A program made the translations under genes and the position numbers. The notes beneath the pieces were generated by a model. It saw only the letters and a list, made by a program, of their open reading frames with translations, had not been told where the DNA came from and ran no database searches. From Strigamia acuminata (Eukaryota; Arthropoda; Chilopoda; Geophilomorpha; Linotaeniidae): 64,000 nucleotides of DNA. Positions 23,551 to 37,924 of the stretch are shown here, piece by piece. The stretch is from contig OX442317.1 of assembly GCA_949358305.1 (NCBI GenBank), positions 5,460,186-5,524,185 on the forward strand, in the 5' to 3' direction. Each line of letters starts with the position of its first letter. The first letter of the stretch is position 1.

Positions 23551-23619
23551 TTATTCCTCCACCTCACCTTCCTCTCCTTGTTTCTTCGCACCCAAAGCCC
23601 ATTCGGGTTTTTCAGTCTT
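23551..23619 (-). CDS. Troponin I alternative C-terminal exon (b)
   Basis: Acceptor GGGTGTTCAG at 23620-23621, then an open 69-bp exon reading KTEKPEWALGAKKQGEEGEV-EE-stop. It is in phase 0, as required by the donor at the end of troponin I exon 24010-24109. The K-x-EW-x-x-x-KK-x-x-E-E pattern matches arthropod TnI tails. AATAAA on the minus strand lies at 23436-23431. It would replace the tail encoded by exon 23868-23903. Confidence 0.75.
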   Translation of the reverse strand, partial: KTEKPEWALGAKKQGEEGEVEE

Positions 23620-23867
23620 CTGAACACCCAACAAACAAAAAGAATCGTCAACTCAACTCAAAAATGAACAAAACAAAAAATGAACACAAAAATGTAAATA
23701 AAACCAGCTACGTCTGCATCGAATTAAAAATAAAACAAAATCTATAAATAAAATTATTATAAATGAGTAAAAGTAATGATAATTAGAAGACAAACGAAGA
23801 AGATGATAAAAGAAGTAGAAGAAGAAGGACAAAACGTTACAAGAACACAAAACGCGATGATGTGATG

Positions 23868-24903
23868 TTACTTCTTAGCCCATTCGACAGTTTCCTTTCT
23901 ATTCTGGTTAAAAATAACAAATTGATGTGAACAAATGGAGCACATTGAATCAAAATGAATAAATACTGTCCAATACATAATTTTTTTTTTTAAAAAACAA
24001 CCAAATTACCTTTTTCTCTTCGAGGGAATCCTCAATGCTGAATTTGTTAGAATCAACTTTTTTCAAAGTTTGATGAAAGTTGATCTCAGTTGGCTTTATG
24101 ATCTTGAACCTATACCAAAATCAAAACCAAGAACAATAAATAACGAAGATACGTAACAAAAACCTCACTTTTTAGGATCGTATTTGTTAACCTTCTTCAA
24201 AACTGGTTTAACACTAAAAAAAAAAACATTGAATAGGCCTACTTTAAAAAAATGTTGAAAAACCCAAAATAAACTTACAATTTGCCTCGCAAGTCATTCA
24301 CTTGGATATTCAACTCATTAATCTGAAACATAAAAACCATCATACGATTAAAACGTGCACAATATATAAATAAAGACGAGAAATTAATACACAAAACCAA
24401 ACATATACAAAAACCAACTGCGTGTATTATAGCATACTGTATATGAGTGTGTATGTGTTATTGGGCTCACCTCAAAGTCTTTTTGTCTTACAACATATTC
24501 CAAATCATATTTATTGTCTTCGAGTTTAGTGATACGTTTATGGTAATCTTGAATAACTTTAATTACGGCAGCTGCAGAGAAAATAAAGCGACACGACACA
24601 CTAAACATGACAAAACTTTCATAAAACGTAACTGACAACAGAATAAAGCAGCAATAGAAGATGGATGTCCAAAAGAAATAACAAAAAATAACAAGTTGTG
24701 CGAAGCATTTGTTAAGTGGCGCTTTCAACGTACATAAACAAAAATACCTCAAAATCCTTTTGTCTCACTGCATACTCCAAATCATATTTGCTGTCTTCTA
24801 AAGAAGTAATTCTTTTCTGATAGTCTTTACAAACAATTTGCAGTGTAGCTAATTTGAATTTTTTTTTAAATAAAATAAAAAAATACAAAAATAATAAAAA
24901 ATT

Positions 24904-24935
<32 letters not shown>

Positions 24936-26546
24936 CGTTTTCTTATTATATATAATAAAATATACGGAGTATTTACAAAAAACAAGGCATTTTAGTCTTG
25001 ATTTTTGCACGAGTGCAATTCTTGGACTTTATGCCTTAAAACCGCCATCAAAATACATTTTGAGTGATTTACAGACCACATGTCGACCATCTTTGCACTG
25101 CGTTTACTCAATCCCACCAATACTTACCCTCATTGGCTCCATCAATGGCTTTCGGATCGCCACATCTCTCTTTAATGATCTTGCGTCTTTCTTGCGCCTT
25201 CTTCTCCTGCTCCGCCTTCAGTTGTTCGGCGGCCATTTTCCTCAACAACACCTACATCATCCACAACTTAATCTCAATCGATTAAACCATCAGAATTCGT
25301 TTGTATACCCTCAATTTCTTCTTTCTTTCGGGAGTCATGAAGCCTTTCTTCGCCTTCTTCGACTTTGCGGCTTCCTCCAAACGTTTCCTCACCTCGGCCT
25401 TCTTTCTCTCCTTTTCCTCCCTCTTCTTGCGTTCTTCCTACATTTTCAACACAAGATACTCAAGAAATTAGTATCAAAATTCGTTGAAAATAGTACTGAA
25501 TGAATTTAATATAAGATAAATAAACAGGTAGTGCCAAAAACGCAGCAGCGGAATCAGCGAATGTCAAATTGCAATGATAAAAGATAAAAATGAAGAAGAA
25601 GAAGAAGAAAATAAATATATAACTGAAAACTAGAAAGCGAAAAAAAATGTTACCAAACATTTGAGAAATGATTTCAAAGTGAATCAAATGTGTCAACACA
25701 ACAAACATTTCTCGTGTTTGCGGCATTTTTTAATATTGAGAAAAAAACAGATGAGGAATTACATGAAAGAAAGTGTAGGGATTACAGAGAAGCACATTAT
25801 GCAGCACAAGGAACAGGTGAGGCTATAAAGGGCACTACCCATTACATATAACGTGAACCAGATGACAGTTCTAAGGTAACATGGGAACAGCACATACGTC
25901 ATTCATCCTCTTACGTGCGTCGTCCGCCTCGCGGCGTTTAAGATCCAAGTCAGACTGGAAAAATACAAAATGGTGGTAAGGTGCGAGAGGTCGAGGAAGA
26001 AGTTATTGAGTGTGGGAGAGAAATAAATAAAGAAATGTACACGATATTTGTAAAAGACAACACGAAGGTTTCAGGGTTTGTCTTACCTCTACTTCAGAAG
26101 GAGGGAAAACGTGCTGCACAATAAATATAAATTATTACTTTAATTTATTTAATTTTAATTTATAATTTTAATTTTTTTTTGGTTGCTTATCTTCATTTTT
26201 TTCTGCTTCCTTAGATTCACTGACGAATAAATTAAATTATTATTTTGAAAAATAAAAATTATTTATTTAAAAACAAAATAATTGCAATTTAAATTTAAAA
26301 AAAGTCAAATTTGTGACTTTTTCAGCGCTAAATAAAGACGGAATTTGATTCCGCTCCAGATTTGGAGCCAAAGTATCTCGAGATTTCGGAAACTTTATCT
26401 ATTTTTAGATTTAAAACTGGATAAACAAAAGTTTTCTAATAATATTAAATATACACTATGCAAAAAAAAAGAAAAAGTTAATTGTAATAAACGTAAATAT
26501 AAAATCAATAAATCAAAATGCATTTCGCGTAACTCACATCACCCAT
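23868..26546 (-). CDS. TnI: Troponin I
   Basis: Inhibitory subunit of the troponin complex in muscle thin filaments. 223 aa: exons 26538-26546, 26087-26113, 25898-25954, 25309-25437, 25128-25251, then one of two alternative 101-bp exons (24748-24848 or 24471-24571), 24279-24322, 24169-24213, 24010-24109 and terminal 23868-23903. The frame closes. Landmarks: coiled-coil [19 protein letters not shown], the arthropod block [27 protein letters not shown], and [18 protein letters not shown] (inhibitory/actin-binding region). The start MGD sits on a 9-bp coding exon followed by GTGAGT, as in other muscle genes with short first exons. Drosophila wupA likewise has alternative exon-6 variants and variable ends. 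A second, longer C-terminal exon lies at 23551-23619. Confidence 0.93.
24471..24571 (-). CDS. Troponin I alternative exon 6b
   Basis: 101-bp exon, phase 1 to 0, reading [20 protein letters not shown] then [13 protein letters not shown]. It has its own acceptor (CTCTGCAG) and donor (GAG|GTGAGC). It matches exon 6a (24748-24848) in length, phase and sequence, so the two can substitute for one another. Splicing 6a directly to 6b would break the frame (101 is not a multiple of 3), which points to mutual exclusion. Confidence 0.85.
24748..24848 (-). CDS. Troponin I alternative exon 6a
   Basis: 101-bp exon, phase 1 to 0, reading [20 protein letters not shown] then [13 protein letters not shown]. 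The acceptor is CAAATTAG and the donor GAG|GTATTT, a weaker donor than that of 6b. It encodes the same helical segment (troponin-C/troponin-T contact region) as 6b. The isoform difference is concentrated in the first half. Confidence 0.85.
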
Positions 26547-26549
26547 TTT

Positions 26550-27980
26550 GATTCCTGATTTGAAGTTGAAACTAGAGGCTGAAGGGAACCCGGCGAAACG
26601 GTGGCTGACTCAACGAAGAAGGAGGAAGAAGTCTTCGAGGATCCTTTTATCCATGCGCAGTACAAGATATACCCTCACATCATTTAGCGCTACGTGTTGG
26701 TGAAAAGTAAAATTATTTTCGTCGGACGGATTTATTTTTAGAAATTAAACGAAAAGATCTCAATATTTTCTCACTTACGTTCATCATCGTCAGTCATTTC
26801 AAGATGTATTTTTTTTGTGTAAAACTAAAGCTTTATAAGTGTGGAATTGTTCGATTCTAGTATAAATTGATTTGGTAAATGAATACAAGAAATTCGAGAA
26901 AATATTCATCCAAAAATAGATACGTACGGATTTTGCCAAGTGTGGGCCAATTTGGCACAGAAAACTAAACTCGAATAACTTTTCTTCCGTTTTTTTTTAG
27001 TGTAGAAATGCGTTTCTATAAGGACGAAGCAAAAAGAGAGGTGGATTACATTGCCAAGATGACGACGACGACTCGGAAAGAAAACAAGCCGTTACGCCCA
27101 ATGTAAAATAAAGATGAAAATAAAACGAAGATAAAATTTTCAAAAGGATATAAGGATCTATTTTAAAACTGAATATATTTTTAGAATATTTTTTCTACCC
27201 GTAAATTTAGTTCGATTAAAACGTGAACAAAGCATATTGACCTTAAAACATGCCCACAAAACCGTGTTTCTTTCTGTACTCTACAATACGAGTAAAAATT
27301 TCCAAAAATTAACAAATACAAAAATTGTGGTATTAAATTTAAATTATAAGATGATAACAAATTATTATTAAATATTCAACATTTTTTTATTTTTATTTTT
27401 CTTCTATTTAGTCTGCAGAATTTAAATTTTAATAAAACATAATCAATTATCACCACCATGATTCATGATTGTGTTGATGTGTATCAAATCAATACTCCAT
27501 AACTCCTAAGCTTAAATCATTGTGTGTATTTCTAACCCGACTGATTCGGGAATAGAAATAATATTCGCCACAACTATTGTTTTCTCTGAATAGTGTTAAA
27601 CCACTATTCGAGTTATTGTACACCTGAAAGGCCTTTCGATTAATTCCCCCTAGACAACCAACAAGCCAGAATAGAAGTCTAAGTTGTACAAATTGGATTT
27701 TTCCAATTCTATCACAATTTAGCATTTCCCCGTGTCCGAGACCAGTTTTACTTGATTGATTTTATGCAAATAAAATATATTACAATAAATCAACTTGTGA
27801 TTATTTTCAGGTATCAAGGTAAACCACGATTTAATTCTCATTAAAGTCGGAGCACGACAATTGGCATCACCTTTAATGCAACAAATCAACAAAACTATTA
27901 TTTTATTTTTTATATTCTTTATTTTTCAATTTTTTTTTATTTCCTATCATCTTTAGTTATTCTTTTCTTTTCTGTCTCGA
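26550..27980. other. Troponin I promoter side and AT-rich intergenic DNA
   Basis: The GC-richer stretch 26,560-26,700 probably holds the troponin I 5' UTR and promoter on the minus strand. From 27,110 to 27,980 the DNA is AT-rich with no supported gene. A 78-codon minus-strand frame at 27,489-27,725 begins with ATG but has no recognisable domain or neighbouring splice partner. Confidence 0.5.
27008..27106 (+). CDS. Possible small ORF or terminal exon, unknown function
   Basis: A 32-codon frame (MRFYKDEAKREVDYIAKM, then four Thr, then RKENKPLRPM-stop). It is preceded at once by a strong acceptor-like tract (CCGTTTTTTTTTAG, ending at 27000) and followed by AATAAA overlapping the stop. Composition is protein-like and GC-richer than its surroundings. 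I found no upstream coding exon, so it could be the last exon of a small gene or a coincidence. I do not recognise it. Confidence 0.3.
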   Translation: MRFYKDEAKREVDYIAKMTTTTRKENKPLRPM

Positions 27981-27986
27981 GTCATA

Positions 27987-28214
27987 GGGGCCGTCCATAA
28001 ATTACGTAACGCACCAGGGGGGTGGGGGGTTTCAAATTTTGTTACGTTCCATGTAAATTTTAAATAATTAAAATATAATAATTGAGGGGGGGATTTCAGT
28101 TTTGTTACGTAATTAGGAGGTGGGGGTTCGGGAATTTGTTATGACCATGTTACAGAGGGGGGGGAAGTGGTCTAAAAATCCAAAATTTTGCGTTACGTAA
28201 TTTATGTACGGCCC
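27987..28214. mobile_element. 228-bp MITE with terminal inverted repeats and TA duplication
   Basis: The left end GGGGCCGTCCATAAATTACG and the right end, read inverted, GGGCCGTACATAAATTACG form terminal inverted repeats of about 25 bp continuing through TAACGC. TA flanks both sides (27985-27986 and 28215-28216). The interior is G-rich, with no coding capacity. It looks like a non-autonomous DNA transposon of a type common in animal genomes. Confidence 0.85.
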
Positions 28215-28347
28215 TACTTGCTCCGAGCCTATTATTTTTGTTTTCTGTCTGGAGCTGGAGTCATATTTGCTCCGAACCTATTATTTTATTGAACTACACG
28301 GTGGCGCTACTATCGAGCTGCAAAATCCGTTTCCAAAACGACACAAA

Positions 28348-30442
<2,095 letters not shown>

Positions 30443-30559
30443 ATTGAAGATTTCGTAAACTAATGTTTTGATTTTTTCGAATATGTTGTTAAATTCGTTA
30501 TTATAAAAATATACGGTACACTTCCTTGATTTGTTTCTGATGTAATTAAGTCAATAAAA

Positions 30560-31210
30560 ATCGATGAAAATAATTGTAAGCTGCCTGTGGAAATTTATAT
30601 TACTTTTCAAGGGGAAAAGGGAATGTTCAACTTTGTGAGTGTAGATGATGAGTTTTTTGTGAGTTAATTGACCCTTAAGAATGCAAACAATCGCACAATT
30701 ACTCGTTGAGCGCGCGACAATCTATATTCTTTGTTCACAAACAAAACAGAATTTATTAAAAATGCTTTTCATACATCTTTAATGCGAGAACAAAAAATCT
30801 CTCGCTTATTTCGAATGAAAAGTCAACGTACGAAACGAAACCAAAACATTTAGGAAAAGCCATTTTAGATTCCCAGCAGGCAAGTAAACGTAAAAATTTG
30901 CGACTTCCGGTTGTACGAAGCTTGTCTTTCGTTCGGCTTGTCATGGATGAGATAAAAAAGACAAAAAAGCAAGTTAATTCCCAGTTTAATTCTGCACCCA
31001 TTCAATAGTACATTTTCCGCAGATAATGCATCAAATTCAAATGACATGTAATATGAAACAATGATTTTTAGGCTCTTGTTTCTCAAATTACCCACTTGTG
31101 CATAACCCATACAGTCGAGTAAATATCACATTCGCATTCGTGTATACATTGAAAAATGTTTAATTTATCGAAACATCTCGCTAAATCCCGTTCCAAACTC
31201 TCTCTATCCA
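30560..31210. other. Intergenic spacer between RUVBL2 and KMT5
   Basis: No supported gene. It contains the 5' leader of the KMT5 gene: an acceptor-like CTCTATCCAG sits 6 bp before its ATG, so a non-coding first exon probably lies in this interval. Confidence 0.5.
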
Positions 31211-31217
31211 GGTAAAA

Positions 31218-33434
31218 ATGGTAGTCGATATCGGTTGTAAGCCCGCGACGAGGTACAGCCCATCAACTGGGATGACACCGACCGAACTGAGTGAAAATGA
31301 CGATTTGGCCTCAGCTCTTGTTTTGGATCCGTATTTTGGTTTTTGTAGCCACAAGATGAACTTAAAGTATGTTTTCCGAGCCAATTGAAACGGAATTCGC
31401 GACTAATTAATTTTATTACAGGTTTAAAGCGCCGAATAAAAGCAAAGACGAGTTTAAGAAGATCATAGGCGATTTTAGGAAACATCAAAATTACGAAAAG
31501 TGTTTCAAACAACTTTGTACGGTAGATTGGGTAGCTAGTTGTCTTGTAAATAAACCTCCGCACCAATTAGCCACGTTTAACGAACACGTGAGTATGCAAA
31601 TATCGAATTTTTCCATTTAAAAAAAAAATTATTTTTGTTTTTTAATTTAGGTTTACCGGTACATGAGAATGTTTGACAAAAATGCAGGATTCGTTCCCGC
31701 TCCGTGCGATCGGTACTCGCTGGAAGGGAATGTCGGTGCTAAAATATGTGCAACAAAGAAATGGTTCAAGAACGAAAAGATCGAGTATTTAGTCGGTTGC
31801 ATCGCCGAGTTGAGCGAGCACGAAGAAGCGGAGCTGCTACAGCCGGGCAAGAATGATTTCAGCGTTATGTATTCGTGTAGGAAAAATTGTGCGCAATTGT
31901 GGCTTGGACCCGCTGCTTACATCAATCACGACTGCAGATCAAACTGCAAGGTAAAAAATTTGAAAAAATATGAAAAAATCATAAATAGTTGGAAATAAAT
32001 CAATTTTTTTTAACAGTTTGTGAGTACTGGTCGAGACACTGCTTGTGTGAAAGTGCTACGAGACATTGAAATGGGGGAGGAAATTACGTGTTTTTACGGC
32101 GAAGATTTTTTTGGAGATACAAATTGTTACTGCGAATGTGAAACTTGTGAAAGGTAATTTTATTTTCTAATTGGAAAAAGGAAAAAAAAATTGATCAATT
32201 TTTTTTTTCTTTTTTTATATCAAGGAGAAGCACGGGAGCTTTTAGGAATAGAACGAAGCCCAGCGTCGAGGATAGTAAAGATAAACCCGGTTATCGGTTA
32301 CGTGAAACTGATAATCGTCTTAAAAGGCTTAAACAACTCGCAAAAAATAATAGTCATAGTAATAATAGCAATTCTTTGAGTGAAAGACGGAGATGTAAAA
32401 ACGTTATTGCCGAGAAAAGGACTCAATCTGCAACAAGTAAACGATTAATCAACAAAACAAACAAAAAAAAATTAAATAAAAAATTCTACTTTTTTTTATT
32501 TATTTTCCAAGTTTCGTCCACCACTCGAACGAGGAACTGGACCCGGGAACAGAAACTAAACGGATTAAACTCGAAAACAGCTCTGCGAAGACGTGGAACG
32601 CAGAAAGTGAACGGCAACTTGTCCTGCATGGGAAGGAGTTTACGAGCGAGACTCAAGCAGTTGATGAACAGGACCCCGGAGCAGCGAGCGAAGCGATCTT
32701 CCGGAACCATGGAACTACGAAAACGAAAAAACATCAACAACAACAACGCGGTTAAATTGGAACCGACGAGAGAACCGAGAAGAAAACTATTAAGAAATGG
32801 ACAAATCAAAGAAGAAACGTGCGTTAGACGGACCCCTAGACGAGCCCCGCGTGACGTGAAGCGAAAACCCGAAGTAAAGGTCGTGAAAATAGAAAAAGAA
32901 GAAGAAATCACCGAGGAAATCACGGCGGAACCCGATAAAATCGAACACGTGGTCGTGGAGGAGGTAAAACCAGCTCCGCCGACACCTCCGACGCCTCCAA
33001 CTCCGCCACCGCCGCCGACGCCGACGAACGGTCCCTTGAAGCTAATGATACGTTTGCGGCGGAGTCCGCAAGTCGAGGAGTTCATGAAGGGATCCAGTTA
33101 CGAGCCCATTTACGAAATTCTCCCGTCAGGGATTGACTGCGTCGAGGGGACCTCGGGGACCGCCACGACAAACTTTAGTGACACGCCGAGGAAAAAGAAG
33201 AAGCGAAAGAAACACAAATCCAGACGCGCACTCGACGAGGAGGAGAACAAAGTGAACAACGCCAGCGTAAACGGAATCACTGCCACTAAATTTTATTCTT
33301 CGAAGAGACTTTGGGAACAACGAGGCGAAATTGTCACTCCTAGACCACCAATTAAAAGACTCAGACTCTTATTTGGGAACGATTCGCTCGATATTCATAT
33401 ACCACAAGAGACTTGTACCAAAAATAAACATTGA
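31218..33434 (+). CDS. KMT5B: Histone H4 lysine-20 methyltransferase (SUV4-20H / KMT5B-C)
   Basis: 628 aa in six exons: 31218-31366, 31422-31587, 31651-31950, 32017-32153, 32225-32436, 32512-33434. It di- and tri-methylates H4K20 in heterochromatin. The N-terminal region has the family block [20 protein letters not shown]. The SET domain has [32 protein letters not shown], the catalytic NHDC motif and [15 protein letters not shown] Zn-binding post-SET C-x-C-x2-C ([10 protein letters not shown]) follows. The conserved [17 protein letters not shown] comes next, then a long basic, low-complexity tail with a Pro/Thr stretch. The C-terminal [17 protein letters not shown] matches the end of vertebrate SUV4-20H1. 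One gene usually serves invertebrates, so KMT5B stands for the B/C pair. Exon 6 is also open for about 80 codons in another frame, which I take as chance. Confidence 0.95.
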
Positions 33435-34481
33435 CATCTTGAACTTAATATTAAAAGTGGACAATAATACCATTTGGATTAGGAATTTATATCAATTAAT
33501 TAATCCTTCGTTGTTATTTTTTTTTTCTTCTTCTCGTGTTTTGCTTCGGAAATCGTATCAAATCATATGAGTTAATTTGTATTTTTTAATTTGTATTTTT
33601 TTTTGCATTCATTTTACTTGTTTTCGTGTATTTTTTATTTTGTTTTGTTTTAATATTTATCCCATATTGGGGCATTGAATTTTTTTTTGTTTTTGTTTTG
33701 GTTTTTCATATTTTTTTTTTTTGGTGTGTCATTAACTTTTATGTTTTTGTTGTGTATTGGCTGATTTTCGTCTTTTATTGCGCAATCATGGTAAATACAT
33801 ATATATATATATTTTTTAGGCTTTAACTTGTTGTTATTTACTGTGATTGTGAATTTTATTTTGTGTTTTAATCGTGTCTGTTTCCATAGAAAATTCCCAA
33901 ATCATCTTTGTTTTTTATTTTATTTTTTTATGTTCATTTTGAATTTGAATAATAAATTAAAAACACTCGAAAAGTGCTCTGAATAAGGTGTGTGCATGCG
34001 GATGTCAATGATAAGCAGTAAAAGTACTAAATTATTGGTCGGTATACTTCGAAAATATCGTAATTTGCTCCCAAAAATCAAAATCTTTCATTTCTATTCG
34101 GCTCTCTTTTTCTCTGTATTTTTCATTTCTTTATTTAATTTTTAATTTTTGAAATTGAAACATGATGAATTTAATTCAACCAGTTGTACTCATCATTCGC
34201 CGTCTTACAAAAAAAATTAAAAATCCATTTTATCATAATTTATTCGATTTGTTTATCAAACAAACTCAACTTTTTAGATCAACCTAAATAAAATAACGCA
34301 AATACGCAGATCCAGAAAAAAGCTCTTTAAAAAAATATTTCCAAATGATGCAACCACATCTCGAACTTACAAAAGCAAAGGTACATTTCCTGACGTCACA
34401 TCTCTAACGGTGGAACCATGCGACATGAGGAAAATTTCAACCACGTGAAGTTATCATTGCCGCTGTGTTAATCGAGGAAGG
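33435..34481. other. KMT5 3' UTR and caprin upstream region
   Basis: T-rich 3' UTR, with AATAAA-like signals near 33,950, followed by AT-rich spacer and the presumed caprin promoter. No coding signal seen. Confidence 0.6.
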
Positions 34482-36871
34482 ATGCCTTCTGCCTCCGCTA
34501 AGCTCGAAAAACAAGCCTCTCCTGAGGTTTTAGACCCCATGAAACAGGTCTTAAACATTGTAGAGAAGAAAGTGCGTAATTTGGAAAAGAGGAAGGTGAG
34601 AGATAGGTTTTTAAATGCTATTTTTCATTGGAAGAAGTAGAAATCTTGAGAGCCGAAAAGGGCCGTGTGGACAGCACGCGTTTCGTTGTTCATCAAATTG
34701 ATGAATCGAGACGAAATCGACACGTTTTTCTCGGCCGTTTTTCAAATCGGATGCGATAACGATACAGCACTTAACTTTAAAACGGATTGTAAGTTCGCAC
34801 AGTGCCGTAGTTTCGCTTATTTTATGCAATAAACATAAAGGGAAAGGGAAACGAGTAACCAAGATGGCGGTGGGGTTTGTTAATGATTTTTTAAGAAAAT
34901 TGACACACTTTTATTTAAAAACGCGTCTGATGGGTGTTTTGTTTGCCAGTTTGACGGAATTTTAAGAGTTCAAGCTCTTGTGTGTTTTCTTAATATTTCG
35001 CGAGTATGATTTCTTTTAATTGTTTTTTATTATTATTTTTTTGTGCGGTGTGAGTACATTTCAAAATGGCGGAAAGTGGTAAACTTTTGCTAATAGTGAA
35101 TTAAAAATTGCGTTTTGAGCGAGAGAACTGTGGATTTGAGTGGTGAATTTCTGTTTTTTGTTTGCAGGGGAAATTGGATACGTATAAATTGGAGTTTTCA
35201 CAAGGGAAGGAGTTGAACGAAGATCAGAAGGTCGGTGATTTTGTTGTTGAGAAATATTTATGAGAAACTTTTTTTTTATCTTTTTAAAAATTGTGAAATA
35301 ATATTCTTTGTTAATATTTTTTTTTTTCATTTTTATTTTTTTTAAATGAACCAGGGTGCCATCGAGAAGTACAATGAGGTTATCACCACCTTGGAATTTT
35401 CGAAGGACCTGCAGAAAACGTTTTGTACCATTTACCAAGATGTAAAAAAATCCGAATTTTAGAATGGACAAACTGCGATTTTTAACGTTTAATTCAACGA
35501 TTTAATTCAAACCAGAATTAAATTCGAAAAATCGCGATTTGTCGAACGCAAAATACTCTTATTTTGTCGACTAAAATTTTAATTTTTGACTTTCTTCTCC
35601 CAAAAAGTCGGTTAAAGCGATTAAAAAGCAACAAAAACGCGAACAAGCTGAACGACTCGTGCAGGAACAGGAACGGATAAAAGAACTAATAACCATTCAG
35701 GATGTACTCAATAATCTAGGATTGGATCATGTTAGAAACTCATTTCTTAGTGGAACCCACGGAGCACCCGTAACGCATCAATTTTCCACAAAATAAAAAA
35801 ATTAAAACTAAATTAAATTTATTATTTTTTCAGTTGCTAACCCAAGATAACTTGAACCAATTGGACGAACTCTACAAACTCGTTGCCCCATCGCGCGAGG
35901 TTGTGGAACAACCGTACGACGAGCAAGTGGTCAAGTCGGTTGACCACATAATAGCGCTTCTCGACAGCAAACCCAAAGAAATCATCTCATCCACCTACAA
36001 GGATCTTCGGGAAATGATTTTCAAGATTCACGATTCGGGATTTCTCAACTCGTCGTTCGCGCTCCAGAAGGGGGAAGTGAACGGCGACGACTTCTCGGAA
36101 GAGGAAGCCGCGGAGACCAGCAGCAAGGGCGAGTACGCCGAGGAGAGCGAGGAATTCACGCAAGTGGAAATCGCCGCCGAAGAGTCAACGCCGTCTGTTC
36201 ACGAAGCCGAAAACACGTCCGAACAGCGCGGGATCCAATTACCGCCCGCCGAATCGCCACCCCCGATCGACACGTACTTCGCGACGACCTACCAGCCACC
36301 CAGCGCCCGATCGGTGACGGAAGTGATGACCGCGGCAGCCGTGCAAGGAAATTTCAATTTTTTACAAGAGTCGCAACTCGATTTGGACTCCGCTCACATA
36401 GTAGATCCCGCAGTGGTCGCCGCGCTGCCGATGGCTCCCGGTGTCTACAATTCGCAGCAAGCCGAGTCGCTGACGGCACCGAACGCCGCGTCGTACCAGT
36501 GTCAGCACCAACTGGTGGCGCAGCAAGTGCGGAACACGAGTCCAGTTCCTCAAACGCAGTACGCTGCTTCTCAGACGTCTAGTGCCCAAGTCGGACAACA
36601 ATCGCAGGCTCAATTGATGACAACGCAGTTGTCCATGGGACAGGGGGAGTATGGGTAAATATAATTAACTAAATTAACTAAATTTGTTTATTTATTTATT
36701 TATTTATTTATTTTTTTTAGGCAACCGATTCCAACACAAACATTCACCAATCAGACATATGTAACATTACCACAATTGTCATCAGCTACGAGTTATCCAA
36801 ATCCCAATCTGTTCCACGGTCAAATCGAAGCGGAGTTGGTGTCGATGGGGCACGGCAGCACGATGTTGCAA

Positions 36872-36915
<44 letters not shown>

Positions 36916-37924
36916 ACAACAGCAACACCACCAGCAGTCGCAACAACAGCAGAATTCATTATCCGATGCTAGCAATAAGAATCCAACGACGGGCGAGTCG
37001 GCAACTGTTATGATGCAATCGGGCGAACCGAAAAAACATTATATGAACGTTAATGCAGTGGCGTTTGAATCCGTTAGCTATAAGCAACCAAATGAAGTAT
37101 ATATACATATAAATATTTTTTTTTCTCTCTAAAGAAATTGATTGATTAAAATTTGTGTGTTTTTTTTCTTAAGGTTCAACCGACAAGTTTACCAGGTCAT
37201 ACACATCCCACGAGTGCAGCAGCGGTCATGATGAATGCGTCAAACAATTTTTCCGATATGTCGACGCGACCGTCGCCACCACCCGAACAAACTGCAGGTG
37301 ATTATTACGATAATTGAAATTAAAAAATGGAGATTTTTATTTATTTTTATTAATTTTTATTTGTTTAGCGCCTGGGAGTTATCCGCATAACTTAAATCAA
37401 CAAGGACACACGTCGTTTCCGAATAGGGTTGGCAATTTTGGCAACAACAACATAAATAATCGCGGAGGACAACGAAGCGGAGGCGGCGGAAAGAGTTTTC
37501 GCGGAGGCCCTTCGAACGGTTATAACGCGCGCGGCGGTGGACGAGGCGGGAACACTTACAGCAACCCTAGAAGTGGGATAGGAACCTTCTCCACTTATAG
37601 GGACCAGCAACAGCAGCAGCAGCAGCAGCAGCAACCTGCGAACAACGCGAACACGTATTTCCAAAATCAGTTTCCACGTGATAATCCCGGAAGCGGTTTT
37701 GGCGGCAATTTTTCCAACGGTGGCGGAGGATTTAAACGTTTAAATAATAATAATAGAGGCGGGAGAAGTGAAGGCAACTTGAGAGGCGCGCCGACTGGTG
37801 AGTGAATTTGGAAGTGAATTAATTAATTAATTTATTTTTGGTTTGTTTTTTAGGTAATCGTGGTCCAGGTCGTGGAGGAAACATGCGAGGAACTGGTGGC
37901 GGTTACCGGAAGAATCAATCGTAG
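34482..37924 (+). CDS. CAPRIN1: Caprin family RNA-binding protein
   Basis: Cytoplasmic mRNA-binding protein of RNA and stress granules, partner of G3BP and FMRP. 748 aa in nine exons: 34482-34595, 35168-35230, 35355-35441, 35608-35769, 35834-36654, 36721-37096, 37174-37297, 37369-37797, 37854-37924. The N-terminal coiled-coil/HR1 region is well conserved (LNIVEKKVRNLEKRKGKLD, YNEVITTLEFSKDLQ, LVQEQERIKELITIQDVL). An acidic linker follows. The G3BP-binding motif is NFNFLQESQLDLDS, the counterpart of human YNFIQDSMLD. Then come a poly-Gln tract near 36,870-36,960, a second Gln run near 37,610-37,630, and RGG/GGR repeats to the C-terminus, as in caprin-1. The donor of exon 2 is AAG|GTCGGT. Invertebrates have one caprin, so the symbol denotes the family. 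Confidence 0.94.

Noticed and set aside
27489-27725. 78-codon minus-strand ORF
   Set aside because: It has an ATG start but no domain, no neighbouring exons and no polyA context; kept only as unannotated intergenic DNA.
32515-32760. Alternative open frame in KMT5 exon 6 ([20 protein letters not shown]...)
   Set aside because: It looks protein-like, but only the other frame joins in phase to exon 5, remains open to the conserved C-terminus and shows family homology.
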